DNA of 64,000 bases from Actinoplanes octamycinicus (GCF_014205225.1 NZ_JACHNB010000001.1:4755501-4819500), one strand, 5' to 3'; shown: positions 9,604 to 18,647, counted from the stretch's first letter. Notes: generated from the letters alone by a model not told the origin. A program made the numbers and translations.

Positions 9604-11088
9604 TCAGCCCGCGACCGGAGCCGTGATCACCCCGGGACGGGCATCACCCGGCTCGAGGTGCAACCCATCGGCCCGGAGCCGCCGGGCGAGCCGCCGCCCG
9701 GAGAGCACCATCAGCACGGCCAGGGTGATCAGGAACAGGCGGTCCGGCCACGAGTCCGCATTGGCGATCGTGCCGAAGATCGTGTGGCCGACGGTGGCGC
9801 CGATCGCGGCGGCGAGCAGGTGGAGCCGGGTCCAGGACGGGTGGGCGGACCAGCGCCGCAGGGTCACCGTGGTGGCCGCGGCGAGCAGGGCGGCGGCCGC
9901 CATCGGCAGCAGGGACCAGGCGCCGTGGGTGAAGAACGGCTGGTCGGCGCCGGCGAAGGGGAAGATCAGCGCGAGGAAGCCGAGGGCCGCGGCGCCGGCC
10001 GCGAGCCCGGTCAGCTCGGGGGAGGGAAGAGCACGCGGCGGAGCCGCCGGAGGCAGGTGCTTCCCGCGTACGGCAAAAGCCGCCGCCGTGACCAGCAGCG
10101 CGACCGTGACGATCAGCGCGGCCGCAACCGGGGGCAGAATGTAACCGGGGTCCTCGGACGGCGGGATGCTGACCCGCAGCAGCAGCGCCCCGAGCACCGC
10201 CACCGCACCGGTGGTGATCAGCCCGCCGCGCCGCAGGTAGGGCCGCTCGCCGTGCCCGGCGAAGAGCAGCTCGACCACGATGATCGGGATGGTGACGCTG
10301 AAGACGGGGTGGTAGACCAGGTTCAGTTCGGCGTAGGCGGTGTTCAGCCCGAACAGCCGCGGAGCCCAGCCGGCCGCGTCGTAGAGGTGCGGGCTGGTCA
10401 GGCCCTGCAGCACCAACCCTTCCTCGACGAGGCCGTAGGTGACGCCGAGCAGCAGCAGGCTGGGCAAGCCGCCGCCGAACCGCCGGACCACCTCGCGAAT
10501 CAGCAGCGCCCCGGCGCCGTAGAGCGGCACGAAGAACAGGAACGCCCAGGCCAGGCGGAGCGGCAGCAGACCCAGCGACAGTTCGGCGACCACCGGGGCG
10601 AGCAGCACCAGCGTCCACGCGCCCCGGCGGTTGCGCGGCCGGGGGTCGGCCGGGGCCGGCGCGTCGAAGGCGGACCGGACGGTCCGCAGGTTCGTGGTGA
10701 CCGCCAGCGCCGCCAGCAGCAGCACCTGCACCGCCTCGACGACCCGCAGCCAAGCGGGGTATTCCGCGCTGACCAGCAGCCAGCCGAGTCCGCCCAGGCC
10801 GAGGACGGCGACGATCCGGACCCGGCGCAGCGCCTTCGCGGTGCCGGCCCGGAGCTGCCGGACGATCCGGAGGTAGAGCAGGGCGACCAGGAAGACGGTG
10901 ACCGGCCGGGACCACAGGGTCCGGGCCAGTGCGTCCGGGTCGGCGTCCGGGTGGTGCTGCCGCTGGTAGGCCAGGACGGCGTCGTGGCCGGCCAGGGTGA
11001 GGACGGCGAAGAGCAGGCTGAGGGCGAGGTTCGCGAGGACCAGGGTGACTACGGCTCTGGTCGCCGCGGTGCGGGTCGTCGGGTTCAT
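9604..11088 (-). CDS. Polytopic membrane protein, unknown function
   Basis: A 494-residue protein with about twelve to fourteen hydrophobic segments covering most of its length, and a short charged loop near residues 140-160. A GLVEEGLVLQGL segment near residue 225 recalls the Glu-Glu motif of CPBP-type intramembrane proteases, but the Arg expected in EExxxR is absent. I therefore do not assign a protease role. It lies just downstream of a NarL-type two-component system on the same strand, 99 bases after the regulator stop, and could be its target or a sensor partner. No strong ribosome site is visible at the ATG. Confidence 0.75.
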   Translation of the reverse strand: MNPTTRTAATRAVVTLVLANLALSLLFAVLTLAGHDAVLAYQRQHHPDADPDALARTLWSRPVTVFLVALLYLRIVRQLRAGTAKALRRVRIVAVLGLGGLGWLLVSAEYPAWLRVVEAVQVLLLAALAVTTNLRTVRSAFDAPAPADPRPRNRRGAWTLVLLAPVVAELSLGLLPLRLAWAFLFFVPLYGAGALLIREVVRRFGGGLPSLLLLGVTYGLVEEGLVLQGLTSPHLYDAAGWAPRLFGLNTAYAELNLVYHPVFSVTIPIIVVELLFAGHGERPYLRRGGLITTGAVAVLGALLLRVSIPPSEDPGYILPPVAAALIVTVALLVTAAAFAVRGKHLPPAAPPRALPSPELTGLAAGAAALGFLALIFPFAGADQPFFTHGAWSLLPMAAAALLAAATTVTLRRWSAHPSWTRLHLLAAAIGATVGHTIFGTIANADSWPDRLFLITLAVLMVLSGRRLARRLRADGLHLEPGDARPGVITAPVAG

Positions 11089-11187
11089 ACCTGAGACGCT
11101 AGGAATTCCGGCGGCGCCGGACCTCCGGCCGAGGACGGGTCTTGCGTCTACGACTTGAGGATGAGGCGGGCTGTCCCCGGGGGCGGC

Positions 11188-11853
11188 TCAGGAGGAGGGC
11201 CGGGGGCGGACCACGCCGAGGTCGTAGGCCAGCACGACCGCCTGCACCCGGTCCCGGACGTCGAGTTTGCGCAGGATGGCGGAGACGTGCGTCTTCACGG
11301 TGGCCTCGGTGACGGTCATCCGGGTGGCGATCTCGGCGTTCGACGCGCCGCGGGCGAGCAGCTCCAGCACCTCGCGTTCCCGGCCGGTGAGCCGGTCCAG
11401 GCGGGTGTCCGCGCCGGGCGGGTTCAGGTCGGCGGCGACGAACCGGTCGAGCAGCCGCCGGGTCGCGGTCGGGGCCAGCAGCGCCTCGCCGCGCGCCACC
11501 ACCCGGATCGCCTCGACCAGGTCGCCGGGGCGGACGTCCTTGAGCAGGAAGCCGCTGGCCCCAGCGCGCAGCGCGGCGTAGAGCGACTCGTCCAGGTCGT
11601 AGGTGGTCAGCATGATCACCCGCGGCGCGTCCGGGCCGGTGGTCAGCCGCGCGGTCGCGGCCAGCCCGTCCATCCCGGGCATCCGGACGTCCATCAGCAC
11701 CACGTCCGGCCGGGTCTGCGCGGCCAGCCGGAGCGCCTGCTCGCCGTCCCCGGCCTCGCCGACCACTTCGAGGTCCTCGCGCGCCTCGATGATCATCCGG
11801 AAGCCGACCCGGACCAGCGCCTGGTCGTCGACGATCAGCACCCGCACGCTCAT
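11188..11853 (-). CDS. NarL/LuxR-type response regulator
   Basis: A 221-residue regulator. The receiver domain (1-120) has the acidic pair DD at 9-10, the phosphoacceptor Asp55 in LMDVRMPG, and a conserved Lys in FLLKD. The LuxR-type helix-turn-helix (about 155-215) begins LTGREREVLELLARG and contains the recognition helix EATVKTHVSAILRKL. It is the partner of the histidine kinase directly upstream. The ATG overlaps a TGA in a neighbouring frame, the relic of a translational coupling broken by a tandem repeat (11851-11938). Confidence 0.95.
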   Translation of the reverse strand: MSVRVLIVDDQALVRVGFRMIIEAREDLEVVGEAGDGEQALRLAAQTRPDVVLMDVRMPGMDGLAATARLTTGPDAPRVIMLTTYDLDESLYAALRAGASGFLLKDVRPGDLVEAIRVVARGEALLAPTATRRLLDRFVAADLNPPGADTRLDRLTGREREVLELLARGASNAEIATRMTVTEATVKTHVSAILRKLDVRDRVQAVVLAYDLGVVRPRPSS

Positions 11854-11938
11854 CCGGCCACCGGCCAGGGGAGAAGCGATCCGGCCACCGGCCAGGAGAG
11901 AGGCGCTCGCACGGTCATCCGGCCACCTGCCAGGGCAG
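11851..11938. repeat. Three degenerate copies of the kinase-regulator junction
   Basis: Copies of CATCCGGCCACCGGCCAGG start at 11851, 11878 (changed to GATCCGG) and 11916 (CATCCGGCCACCTGCCAGGG). The copy at 11916 carries the kinase stop, and the copy at 11851 carries the regulator ATG. The repeats separate two genes that normally overlap by ATGA. Confidence 0.85.
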
Positions 11939-13189
11939 CCGTGCCCGGACCAGGAAGCCGCCGCCCGGCGCCGGCCCGGCGGTCAGCTCCCCGCCGAGGA
12001 CGGCGACGCGTTCGCGCATCCCGGTGAGCCCGTTCCCGGGCACGGCGCCGGGCCGGCCGTGTCCGTGGTCGCGCACTTCGAGGTCCAGCTCCGTGCCGGC
12101 GACCCGGATCAGCACCTCGGCCGTCGCCGCCCCGGAGTGCCGCAACGTGTTGGTCAGCGCCTCCTGCACGATCCGGTAGGCGGACAGCTGCACCCCGGCG
12201 GGCGGCTCGGCGTCGCCCTCGCGGCGCAGGGTGACGGTGAGCCCGGAGCCGTTCATCGTCACCACGAGCCTCTCCACATCGGCCAGTGTCGGCTGCGGCG
12301 GAGCGTCGTGCCGCCCGGCCGGGTCCGCCTCCCGGCCCTGTCCGCTGAGCAAGGCAGTCTGTCGCAAAAGGTCCGTGTCCGGGTCCCGGTCGCCGGGCGA
12401 GGCGATCCCCCTGGCGAGGTCCGCTTCCCGGTCGCGGTCGCCGGGTGGGGTGGTCCGTCCGGCGAGGTCCGCTTCCCGGTCGCGGTGGTCTGCCGGTTCG
12501 CCGTCCCGCACGGTACGCAGGAAGGTGCGCAACTCCGCCAGCGCGTCCCGCCCGGCTGCCTCGGTCCGCCGGATCGCCTCGCGGGCCTGCCCGGGATCGT
12601 GGTCGAAGATGTCGTCCGCGGCCGCCGCCTGCACCACCATCACCGACACCGTGTGGGACAGCACGTCGTGCAGCTCCCGGGCGATCCGGCCGCGCTCCTC
12701 CAGCACCGCCTGCCGCCGCTCCGCCTCCCGCCGGGCGCCGCGGGCCCGGCCGAGCGCACCCCAGCTCCAGGCGAGCAGCGAAGCGCCGAACCACAGCCCG
12801 GCCGGCACCCACCGCTGCTGCGCCACGGCCGGCCCGCACACCGCCAGCACGGTCCCGCCGAGCGCCCAGAGACTCTCGCCGGCCGGCCGCGCCCAGGCGT
12901 AGGTGCACAGCACCACGAAGACCAACCCCGGCCCGAGCGACGGCACCACCAGCTGCAACGCGGCCGCGGCCAGCAGCACCACCGCGGTCACCCGCCGCGG
13001 CGCCCGGTCCAGCCACCAGAGCGCGAGCACCTGTCCGGCCGCCAGCCCGACGGCCAGCACCCGCCCGGCGACCGGCGGCAGTGCGGCCGTGGTCGCCAGC
13101 CACAGCGCGGGGGAGACCAGCGCCGCCGCCAGCAGGAGCAGCGCCCGCCGCCACTTCGGCACCAGCCGTGCCTCGTAGCCGTCCCCCAT
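11915..13189 (-). CDS. NarL-type sensor histidine kinase with a repeat insert
   Basis: A 424-residue kinase with about five membrane segments in the first 145 residues and no large sensor domain. A HisKA_3 dimerisation domain has phospho-acceptor His174 in ARELHDVLSHTVS. A HATPase domain ends the protein (N-box QEALTNTLRHSG, G-box GNGLTGMRERV). Between the two, residues 237-300 are four degenerate 16-residue repeats of the type DREADLxxxxxxxGDR, which the family does not normally have. ATG at 13189 is chosen as the Met preceding the first membrane segment. The signal is unknown. It is paired with the regulator at 11188-11853. Confidence 0.9.
   Translation of the reverse strand: MGDGYEARLVPKWRRALLLLAAALVSPALWLATTAALPPVAGRVLAVGLAAGQVLALWWLDRAPRRVTAVVLLAAAALQLVVPSLGPGLVFVVLCTYAWARPAGESLWALGGTVLAVCGPAVAQQRWVPAGLWFGASLLAWSWGALGRARGARREAERRQAVLEERGRIARELHDVLSHTVSVMVVQAAAADDIFDHDPGQAREAIRRTEAAGRDALAELRTFLRTVRDGEPADHRDREADLAGRTTPPGDRDREADLARGIASPGDRDPDTDLLRQTALLSGQGREADPAGRHDAPPQPTLADVERLVVTMNGSGLTVTLRREGDAEPPAGVQLSAYRIVQEALTNTLRHSGAATAEVLIRVAGTELDLEVRDHGHGRPGAVPGNGLTGMRERVAVLGGELTAGPAPGGGFLVRARLPWQVAG
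12290..12481 (-). repeat. Four 48-bp repeats inside the histidine kinase gene
   Basis: The repeats encode four 16-residue units (DREADLAGRTTPPGDR, DREADLARGIASPGDR, DPDTDLLRQTALLSGQ, GREADPAGRHDAPPQP). At DNA level GGCGAGGTCCGCTTCCCGGT recurs at 12413 and 12461, 48 bases apart. The unit is a multiple of three, so the frame is kept. Confidence 0.85.
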
Positions 13190-13547
13190 GCCCGGAACCC
13201 TAGTCCCGCCACCGCTGCGCCCGCCGCCCCGCGAGCATCGAGGCGTGCCCGGCGAGGTCGAAGCACCTCTGGGCGCCAGCTGGCTCGGCCAGACCGGTCC
13301 GCTGAGCGCCAGCCAGCCCCGGACAGGCCGGTCCGCTGAGGGCCAGCAGCCAGGACCGGCCGGTCCGCTGGGTGCCTGGCCGACTCGGGCTGGCCGCTGG
13401 CTCCGAGCGGGCGGAGGGCCGGAGGCCTGAAGGTGGTGCGGTGGGCGTACCGAAAGATCGTCCGCAGCGGCGCGGAACGGTAGGCAGGTGCCTAGCCTCC
13501 TAGGATGGCCTAGCGGGTGTGCCGGAACTTCCGGGGAGTGAACGAGG
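13190..13547. other. Divergent intergenic region with short repeats
   Basis: No gene is seen. CCGGTCCGCTGAG occurs at 13294 and 13328, with a variant at 13360, so the spacing is about 33 bases. A small palindrome CCTAG-CCTC-CTAGG lies at 13491-13504, 44 bases before the prpE start, and could be an operator. The region must hold promoters for both the kinase and prpE. Confidence 0.5.
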
Positions 13548-15470
13548 GTGGACAACCGGACACCGCGACGGCAGCGTCAGATCATGGCTGACTACCGGCA
13601 GACCTACCAGCGCAGCATCAGCGACCCCGACGGGTTCTGGCGGGAGGCCGCCGCCGCGATCGACTGGCACGTGGCGCCGACCCGGATCCTCGACGACAGC
13701 GAGGCGCCGATCTTCCGGTGGTTTCCCGACGCCGAGCTGAACACCTGCCACAACGCGCTGGACCGGCACGTCGACGCGGGGCACGGCGAGCGGACCGCGC
13801 TGGTCTACGACAGCCCGGTGACCGGCGTGACCAGGAGCTACTCCTATCGGCAGCTGCGCGACCAGGTGGCGGTCTTCGCCGGGGCGCTGCGGCGGCTCGG
13901 GGTGGACCGCGGCGACCGCGTGGTGATCTACATGGCGATGGTGCCGGAGACGGTGATCGCGATGCTGGCCTGTGCCCGGCTGGGCGCCGTGCACTCGGTG
14001 GTCTTCGGAGGGTTCGGGGCGCGCGAGCTGGCCGCCCGGATCGACGACGCCCGTCCGAAAGTGATCGTCGCGACGTCGTGCGGGGTGGAGGCCGGCCGGG
14101 TGGTGCCCTACCAGCCGATGCTGGAGGCCGCGCTGGGCCAGGCCGCGCACCGGCCGGACCGCTGCGTCATCCTGCAGCGCCCGGAGCAGCCGGTGGTGCT
14201 CGCCGAGCGCGATCTGACCTGGGCGGAAGCGGTCACCGACGCGGCGCCGGCGGAGTGTGTGCCGGTGCGGGCCACCGATCCGCTGTACATTTTGTACACC
14301 TCGGGGACGACCGGCCGGCCGAAGGGCGTGGTCCGGGACAACGGCGGGCACGCGGTCGCGCTGCGCTGGTCGATGGAGCACATCTTCGGGGTGCGGCCGG
14401 GGCAGGTGTTCTGGGCGGCGTCCGACGTCGGCTGGGTGGTCGGCCACTCGTACATCGTCTACGCGCCGCTGCTCACCGGCGCCACCACGATCCTCTACGA
14501 GGGCAAGCCGGTCGGCACCCCGGACGCCGGCGCCTTCTGGCGGGTGGCCGCGCAACACCGGGTGACCAGCATGTTCACTGCGCCGACCGCGTTGCGCGCG
14601 ATCCGCAAGGAGGACCCCGAGGGCAAGTTCCGATTCGCGTACGACCTGATCGCCCTGCGCCACCTCTTCCTCGCCGGCGAGCGCCTGGATCCGCAGACCT
14701 ACCGCTGGGCCGGGGACCTGCTCGGCGTCCCGGTGATCGACAACTGGTGGCAGACCGAGACGGGCTGGCCGATCGCGGCGAGCCCCCGGGGCATCGAGGA
14801 GCTGCCGACGAAGCCGGGTTCGCCGTCGCTGCCGATGCCGGGTTACCGGGTGCGGGTCGTCGACGAGTCCGGAAACGATCTGCCGGCCGGCGCCGAGGGG
14901 GCGATCGTGATCGGTCTGCCGCTGCCACCGGGCTGCCTGCCGACGTTGTGGCAGGACGACGAGCGGTACGTCCGCTCCTACCTGACCACGTTCCAGGGCA
15001 ACTACCTCACCGGCGACGGTGGCCGCTTCGACGAGGACGGCTACCTGTACGTCCTGGGCCGCACCGACGACGTGATCAACGTGGCCGGCCACCGCCTCTC
15101 CACCGGCGCCATGGAGGAGGTCCTGGCCGGGCATCCGGCGGTCGCCGAGTGCGCGGTGATCGGCGTCCACGACGCTCTGAAGGGCCAGTCGCCCCGGGCT
15201 TTCGTGGTGCTCAAGGCCGGCGCCGACCCGGACGGCGTGGCCGAGGAGCTGATCGCCCGGGTCCGTGCCCAGATCGGCCCGGTCGCCGCCCTGCGCCGGG
15301 TGGACGTGGTCCCGGCCCTGCCGAAGACCCGCTCCGGCAAGATCCTGCGCGGCACCATGCGGGGCATCGCGGACACCGGCGACGCCCCGGTCCCGTCCAC
15401 CATCGAGGACCCGGCGGTGCTGGAGGCCCTGCGTCCGGTGCTGCGTCCGGGGAGCGGCCGGTCAGTGTGA
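13548..15470 (+). CDS. prpE: Propionyl-CoA synthetase (propionate-CoA ligase)
   Basis: A 640-residue adenylate-forming acyl-CoA synthetase. It has the acetyl-CoA-synthetase N-terminal cap (about 15-70), the P-loop YILYTSGTTGRPKG (about 248-261), the acyl-binding NWWQTETGWPIA (about 400) and the C-terminal PKTRSGKILRG with the catalytic Lys. NWWQTETGWPIA and the overall pattern favour PrpE over Acs. It activates propionate to propionyl-CoA, or acetate less well. A GTG start at 13548 has GGGGAG nine bases before; an ATG at 13584 is the alternative but lacks a ribosome site. The 3' end overlaps the convergent gene by nine bases. Confidence 0.9.
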   Translation: MDNRTPRRQRQIMADYRQTYQRSISDPDGFWREAAAAIDWHVAPTRILDDSEAPIFRWFPDAELNTCHNALDRHVDAGHGERTALVYDSPVTGVTRSYSYRQLRDQVAVFAGALRRLGVDRGDRVVIYMAMVPETVIAMLACARLGAVHSVVFGGFGARELAARIDDARPKVIVATSCGVEAGRVVPYQPMLEAALGQAAHRPDRCVILQRPEQPVVLAERDLTWAEAVTDAAPAECVPVRATDPLYILYTSGTTGRPKGVVRDNGGHAVALRWSMEHIFGVRPGQVFWAASDVGWVVGHSYIVYAPLLTGATTILYEGKPVGTPDAGAFWRVAAQHRVTSMFTAPTALRAIRKEDPEGKFRFAYDLIALRHLFLAGERLDPQTYRWAGDLLGVPVIDNWWQTETGWPIAASPRGIEELPTKPGSPSLPMPGYRVRVVDESGNDLPAGAEGAIVIGLPLPPGCLPTLWQDDERYVRSYLTTFQGNYLTGDGGRFDEDGYLYVLGRTDDVINVAGHRLSTGAMEEVLAGHPAVAECAVIGVHDALKGQSPRAFVVLKAGADPDGVAEELIARVRAQIGPVAALRRVDVVPALPKTRSGKILRGTMRGIADTGDAPVPSTIEDPAVLEALRPVLRPGSGRSV

Positions 15471-17300
15471 CCCTTCACTCATCGCGCCGACGAACCGGTC
15501 GCGGAAGGTGTTCATCGGCCAGACCGGCGCGTCGGTGGCCGGCTTGATGCCGTCGGTCCAGTTCCAGCCGGCGATCCGGTCGAGCACCTTCGGGTCCTTG
15601 GCGACGATCGTGATCGGCACGTCGTGGCTGGCGTTGTCGCCGGTCACCACCGGGGACGGCTGGTGGTCGCCGAGGAAGACCATGACCAGGTTGTCGTTGC
15701 CGTAGGTGGTGATCCAGTCGACCAGCGTGGTGAGCGTGTACTGGATCGACTTGCCGTACTCCTGGCGGACCTTGGACGCGGCGGTCCAGATCTCCGCCTT
15801 GGTCGGCTGGTTGGCCACGATGCCGTTGTAGATCGAGCCGTCGCCGACCTGGTCCCAGTCCAGGAACTCGGGGATCGGCGCCCACGGGGTGTGGCTGGAG
15901 ACCAGCGGCATCTCGACGAAGAGCGGCTTGCGGCCGGCCTTGGCGTACTCGACGTCGGAGAACTTCTTCAGCGTGTACTGGTCGGGCATCGGCGCCCAGC
16001 TGAACTTGGGGCCGGCGTAGCCGAGGTTGCGGGAGTCCCAGATCCGGTTGAAGCCGTAGAAGTTGCCCTCCGGCCAGGCCCGGGTGGCGCCCGGCATGAC
16101 GCTGACCGTGTCCCAGCCGGCCGACCGGAACAGGCTGGGCAGGGTGAGCCGGCTGCTGGCGGTCAGGTTGCGGTACCGGCCCTGGTTGTTGATCCACAGG
16201 CCGGACATCGTGGTGGAGTGGGCCAGCCAGCTGCCGCCGCCGAAGGTGGGCGAGGTGAGCCAGCCGCTGCGGGCACTGAAACCGGCCGCCTTGAGTTTGG
16301 CGTTGCCGGCCTGCAGGACCGGGTCGACGCCGGGTGCCAGGTTGGCCGCCTCGACCGCGTTGCGGCCGTAGCTCTCGACGAAGGTGAGCATGACGTCCTT
16401 GCCGGTCAGCCCGGTGAGCAGCTGGTCCGGCGGGACGTTCTGGAAGGCGTCGACCTTGACCTCGCGGGCGAACGCGGCCTCGTTCTTCAGGCCGGCCCGG
16501 GCCTGGCCGGCCCGGTCCCAGGCGTAGCTGACCGTGGTCCGGGCGGCGAGCGGCACGTTCGGCATCAGGGTCGGGATGCCGAGGGCGAGGGAGAGGGCCC
16601 AGGCGGTGGCGATGCCCCCGGCGGTGAACGCGGATCTGCGCCGGTCCTGGCCGAGCAGCGCGGTGACCCGCAGGGTGGCCCAGGCGGTGACGCCGAGCAC
16701 CACGGCGACCAGCAGGACGATGGCGGCGATCGCGCCGTACGCGCCGGCCGGGCCGTAGGACTCGTGCACGAAGTCGTAGGCGTCGTCGAAGAGCACCCAG
16801 TCCAGGACCGGGTCGAACGGCCGGTTCAGCACCTGGAAGAAGCCCATGTCCAGGCACTTCTCCAGGACCACCAGGCCGAGCACGGTGCCGCCGAACGCGG
16901 CCAGGATCCGCCGGGGGCGGCCGGGGAGCACGATCAGCACGGCGATGCCGAGCGCCGCCTCGATCGGGATCCGGGTGAAGCTGCCCAGGGTGAGGCGCTT
17001 GAGCACGTTCGGGTAGAGCAGGGCGGCGAAGACGATCAGGCAGGCCAGCACGGTGAGGCCGCGGCTGATCCAGGTCCGCTGGAGGAAGGCCCGCACCCGT
17101 CCGGGCTGCTTCGGTCCGGGCTCCTCGGCGACCTCCGAGGACGACTCGGTGATCTCCGCGGACTCCTCGGCGACCTCCGAGGACGACTCGGTGATCTCCG
17201 CGGACTCCTCGGTGATCTCCTCGTCGGAGTGCTGCTCGTCGGCCAGTTCAGTCTCTTGCACGTCTGAGGGAACGCACGCCCGGCCCGGATGGTTCAACAT
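15462..17300 (-). CDS. Membrane sulfatase-fold enzyme (LTA-synthase-like / phosphotransferase)
   Basis: A 612-residue protein. An acidic cytosolic N-terminus (about 10-60) is rich in Glu/Ser, about five membrane segments fill residues 78-250, and an external alkaline-phosphatase-superfamily domain runs from about 290. LTFVESYGRN gives a metal-binding Glu, HSTTMSGL a candidate Thr/Ser nucleophile, SSHTPW a metal-ligand His and FLGDHQPSPV the Asp-His metal ligands. The architecture matches lipoteichoic-acid-synthase-like phosphoglycerol transferases, though the actual donor and acceptor are unknown. A GTG three bases upstream (17303) could also start it. The N-terminal Glu/Ser stretch is encoded by a 42-bp tandem repeat. 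Confidence 0.85.
   Translation of the reverse strand: MLNHPGRACVPSDVQETELADEQHSDEEITEESAEITESSSEVAEESAEITESSSEVAEEPGPKQPGRVRAFLQRTWISRGLTVLACLIVFAALLYPNVLKRLTLGSFTRIPIEAALGIAVLIVLPGRPRRILAAFGGTVLGLVVLEKCLDMGFFQVLNRPFDPVLDWVLFDDAYDFVHESYGPAGAYGAIAAIVLLVAVVLGVTAWATLRVTALLGQDRRRSAFTAGGIATAWALSLALGIPTLMPNVPLAARTTVSYAWDRAGQARAGLKNEAAFAREVKVDAFQNVPPDQLLTGLTGKDVMLTFVESYGRNAVEAANLAPGVDPVLQAGNAKLKAAGFSARSGWLTSPTFGGGSWLAHSTTMSGLWINNQGRYRNLTASSRLTLPSLFRSAGWDTVSVMPGATRAWPEGNFYGFNRIWDSRNLGYAGPKFSWAPMPDQYTLKKFSDVEYAKAGRKPLFVEMPLVSSHTPWAPIPEFLDWDQVGDGSIYNGIVANQPTKAEIWTAASKVRQEYGKSIQYTLTTLVDWITTYGNDNLVMVFLGDHQPSPVVTGDNASHDVPITIVAKDPKVLDRIAGWNWTDGIKPATDAPVWPMNTFRDRFVGAMSEGSH
17121..17219 (-). repeat. 42-bp tandem repeat coding the acidic N-terminus
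   Basis: Two identical 42-base units (17121-17162 and 17163-17204) are followed by a partial third. They encode 14-residue units of the form ESAEITESSSEVAE in the membrane sulfatase-fold protein. The unit preserves the frame, so copy number can vary without breaking the gene. Confidence 0.9.
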
Positions 17301-17325
17301 CACCTGCCCGGATCCCTTGCCAATC

Positions 17326-17344
17326 TCCTACGCAACCGATAGGA
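17326..17344. promoter_or_regulatory. Sulfur-regulon candidate operator, site 1
   Basis: TCCTACGCAACCGATAGGA is an imperfect inverted repeat, 26 bases upstream of the first flavin monooxygenase gene. Its right half CCGATAGGA matches the half-sites at 25496-25514 and 37262-37280. TTGCCA (17317-17322) and TAGGAA (17340-17345) lie 17 bases apart and could be the -35 and -10 of the same promoter, so the operator would overlap the promoter. Confidence 0.6.
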
Positions 17345-17370
17345 AAAAGAGGCAGGAGGGGAGGCCGCCG

Positions 17371-18645
17371 GTGCCCAAGCAGATCATCCTCGCCGCCCAC
17401 TTCCCGGGGGTGAACAACACCACGGTGTGGAGTGACCCGGCCGCGGGGAGTCAGATCGCGTTCGAGTCGTTCGAGCACCTGGCCCGCACCGCCGAGCGCG
17501 GGCGCTTCGACTTCTTCTTCCTGGCCGAGGGGCTACGACTGCGCGAGCAGCGCGGCCGGATCCACGACCTGGACGTGGTCGGCCGGCCGGACACGCTGAC
17601 CGTGCTCGCCGCGCTGGCCGCGGTGACCGAGCGCCTCGGCCTGGCCGGCACGCTGAACGCCACCTTCCACGAGCCGTACGAGCTGGCCCGCCAGCTCGCC
17701 ACCCTGGACCACCTCTCCGGCGGCCGGGCCGGGTGGAACGTGGTCACCTCGCACGGCGCGTTCTTCGGGGAGAACTTCCGGCGCGGCGGCTTCCTGGACC
17801 ACGCCGACCGCTACCGGCGGGCCGGCGAGTTCATCGAGGCGGCCCGCACGCTGTGGGACTCGGACGCCGGCGACTTCGAGGTGAGCAGCTCGCAGTTCGG
17901 CATCCGGGGCCGGTTCGGGGCGCCGCGCAGCCCGCAGGGCCGCCCGGTGATCATCCAGGCCGGCGACTCGTCCGAGGGCCGCGAGCTGGCCGCCCGGTAC
18001 GCCGACGCGATCTTCTCCCGGCACCACCGGCTCGACGACGCGCAGCGGTTCTACCGCGACGTGAAGGACCGGCTGGTCCGGTACGGCCGGGCCGAGCACG
18101 ACCTGAAGATCATCCCGGGGGTGTCCTACGTCCTGGGCGACACCGACGCGGACGCCCAGGAGCGGGCGCACCACATCCGGCGGCAGCAGGTCAGCCCGCA
18201 GACCGCGATCCTGCTGCTGGAGCAGCTGTGGAACCGGGATCTGTCCGGCTACGACCCGGACGGGCCGCTCCCCGAGGTGGACCCGCTGCTCGACGAGGAC
18301 GACACGATCATCAAGGGCCGGGCCGGGATGTACCCGGACCGGCTGCGCACCGCGGCCGAGTGGCGGGCGCTGGCCGAGGCGAAGAAGCTGTCGATCCGGG
18401 ACCTGATCATCGAGGTGACCGGCCGGCAGAACTTCATCGGCACCCCGGCGCGGGTCGCCGCCGAGCTCGACGCGTACGTGCAGGGCGACGCCTGCGACGG
18501 CTTCATCCTGGTGCCGCACCTGACCCCGACCGGACTCGACGACTTCGTCGACCGGGTCGTGCCCCTGCTGCAGGAGCGCGGGGTGTTCCGCACCGACTAC
18601 GAGACCACGACACTGCGGGGCCACCTCGGCCTCGGTGGGGACTGA
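17371..18645 (+). CDS. NtaA/SnaA/DszA-type flavin monooxygenase
   Basis: A 424-residue luciferase-like (TIM-barrel) reduced-flavin monooxygenase. Family hallmarks are ILAAHFPGVNNTTVW at the start, FDFFFLAEG near residue 50 and LDHLSGGRAGWNVVTS near 118. Relatives oxidise sulfones, sulfonates, nitrilotriacetate or pristinamycin precursors using FMNH2 from a separate reductase. The GTG at 17371 is chosen because AGGAGGGGAGG lies just before it, and longer starts would overlap the divergent gene. First gene of a three-monooxygenase operon behind operator site 1, which suggests use of organosulfur compounds. No flavin reductase gene is present in the window. Confidence 0.88.
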   Translation: MPKQIILAAHFPGVNNTTVWSDPAAGSQIAFESFEHLARTAERGRFDFFFLAEGLRLREQRGRIHDLDVVGRPDTLTVLAALAAVTERLGLAGTLNATFHEPYELARQLATLDHLSGGRAGWNVVTSHGAFFGENFRRGGFLDHADRYRRAGEFIEAARTLWDSDAGDFEVSSSQFGIRGRFGAPRSPQGRPVIIQAGDSSEGRELAARYADAIFSRHHRLDDAQRFYRDVKDRLVRYGRAEHDLKIIPGVSYVLGDTDADAQERAHHIRRQQVSPQTAILLLEQLWNRDLSGYDPDGPLPEVDPLLDEDDTIIKGRAGMYPDRLRTAAEWRALAEAKKLSIRDLIIEVTGRQNFIGTPARVAAELDAYVQGDACDGFILVPHLTPTGLDDFVDRVVPLLQERGVFRTDYETTTLRGHLGLGGD

Positions 18646-18647
18646 CC

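Noticed and set aside
10410..10440. CPBP intramembrane protease motif in the membrane protein
   Set aside because: VEEGLVLQ lacks the Arg of EExxxR, and no second His motif was clear.
17053..17370. Longer start for the first flavin monooxygenase
   Set aside because: It would overlap the divergent gene and the operator, while GTG 17371 has a strong ribosome site.
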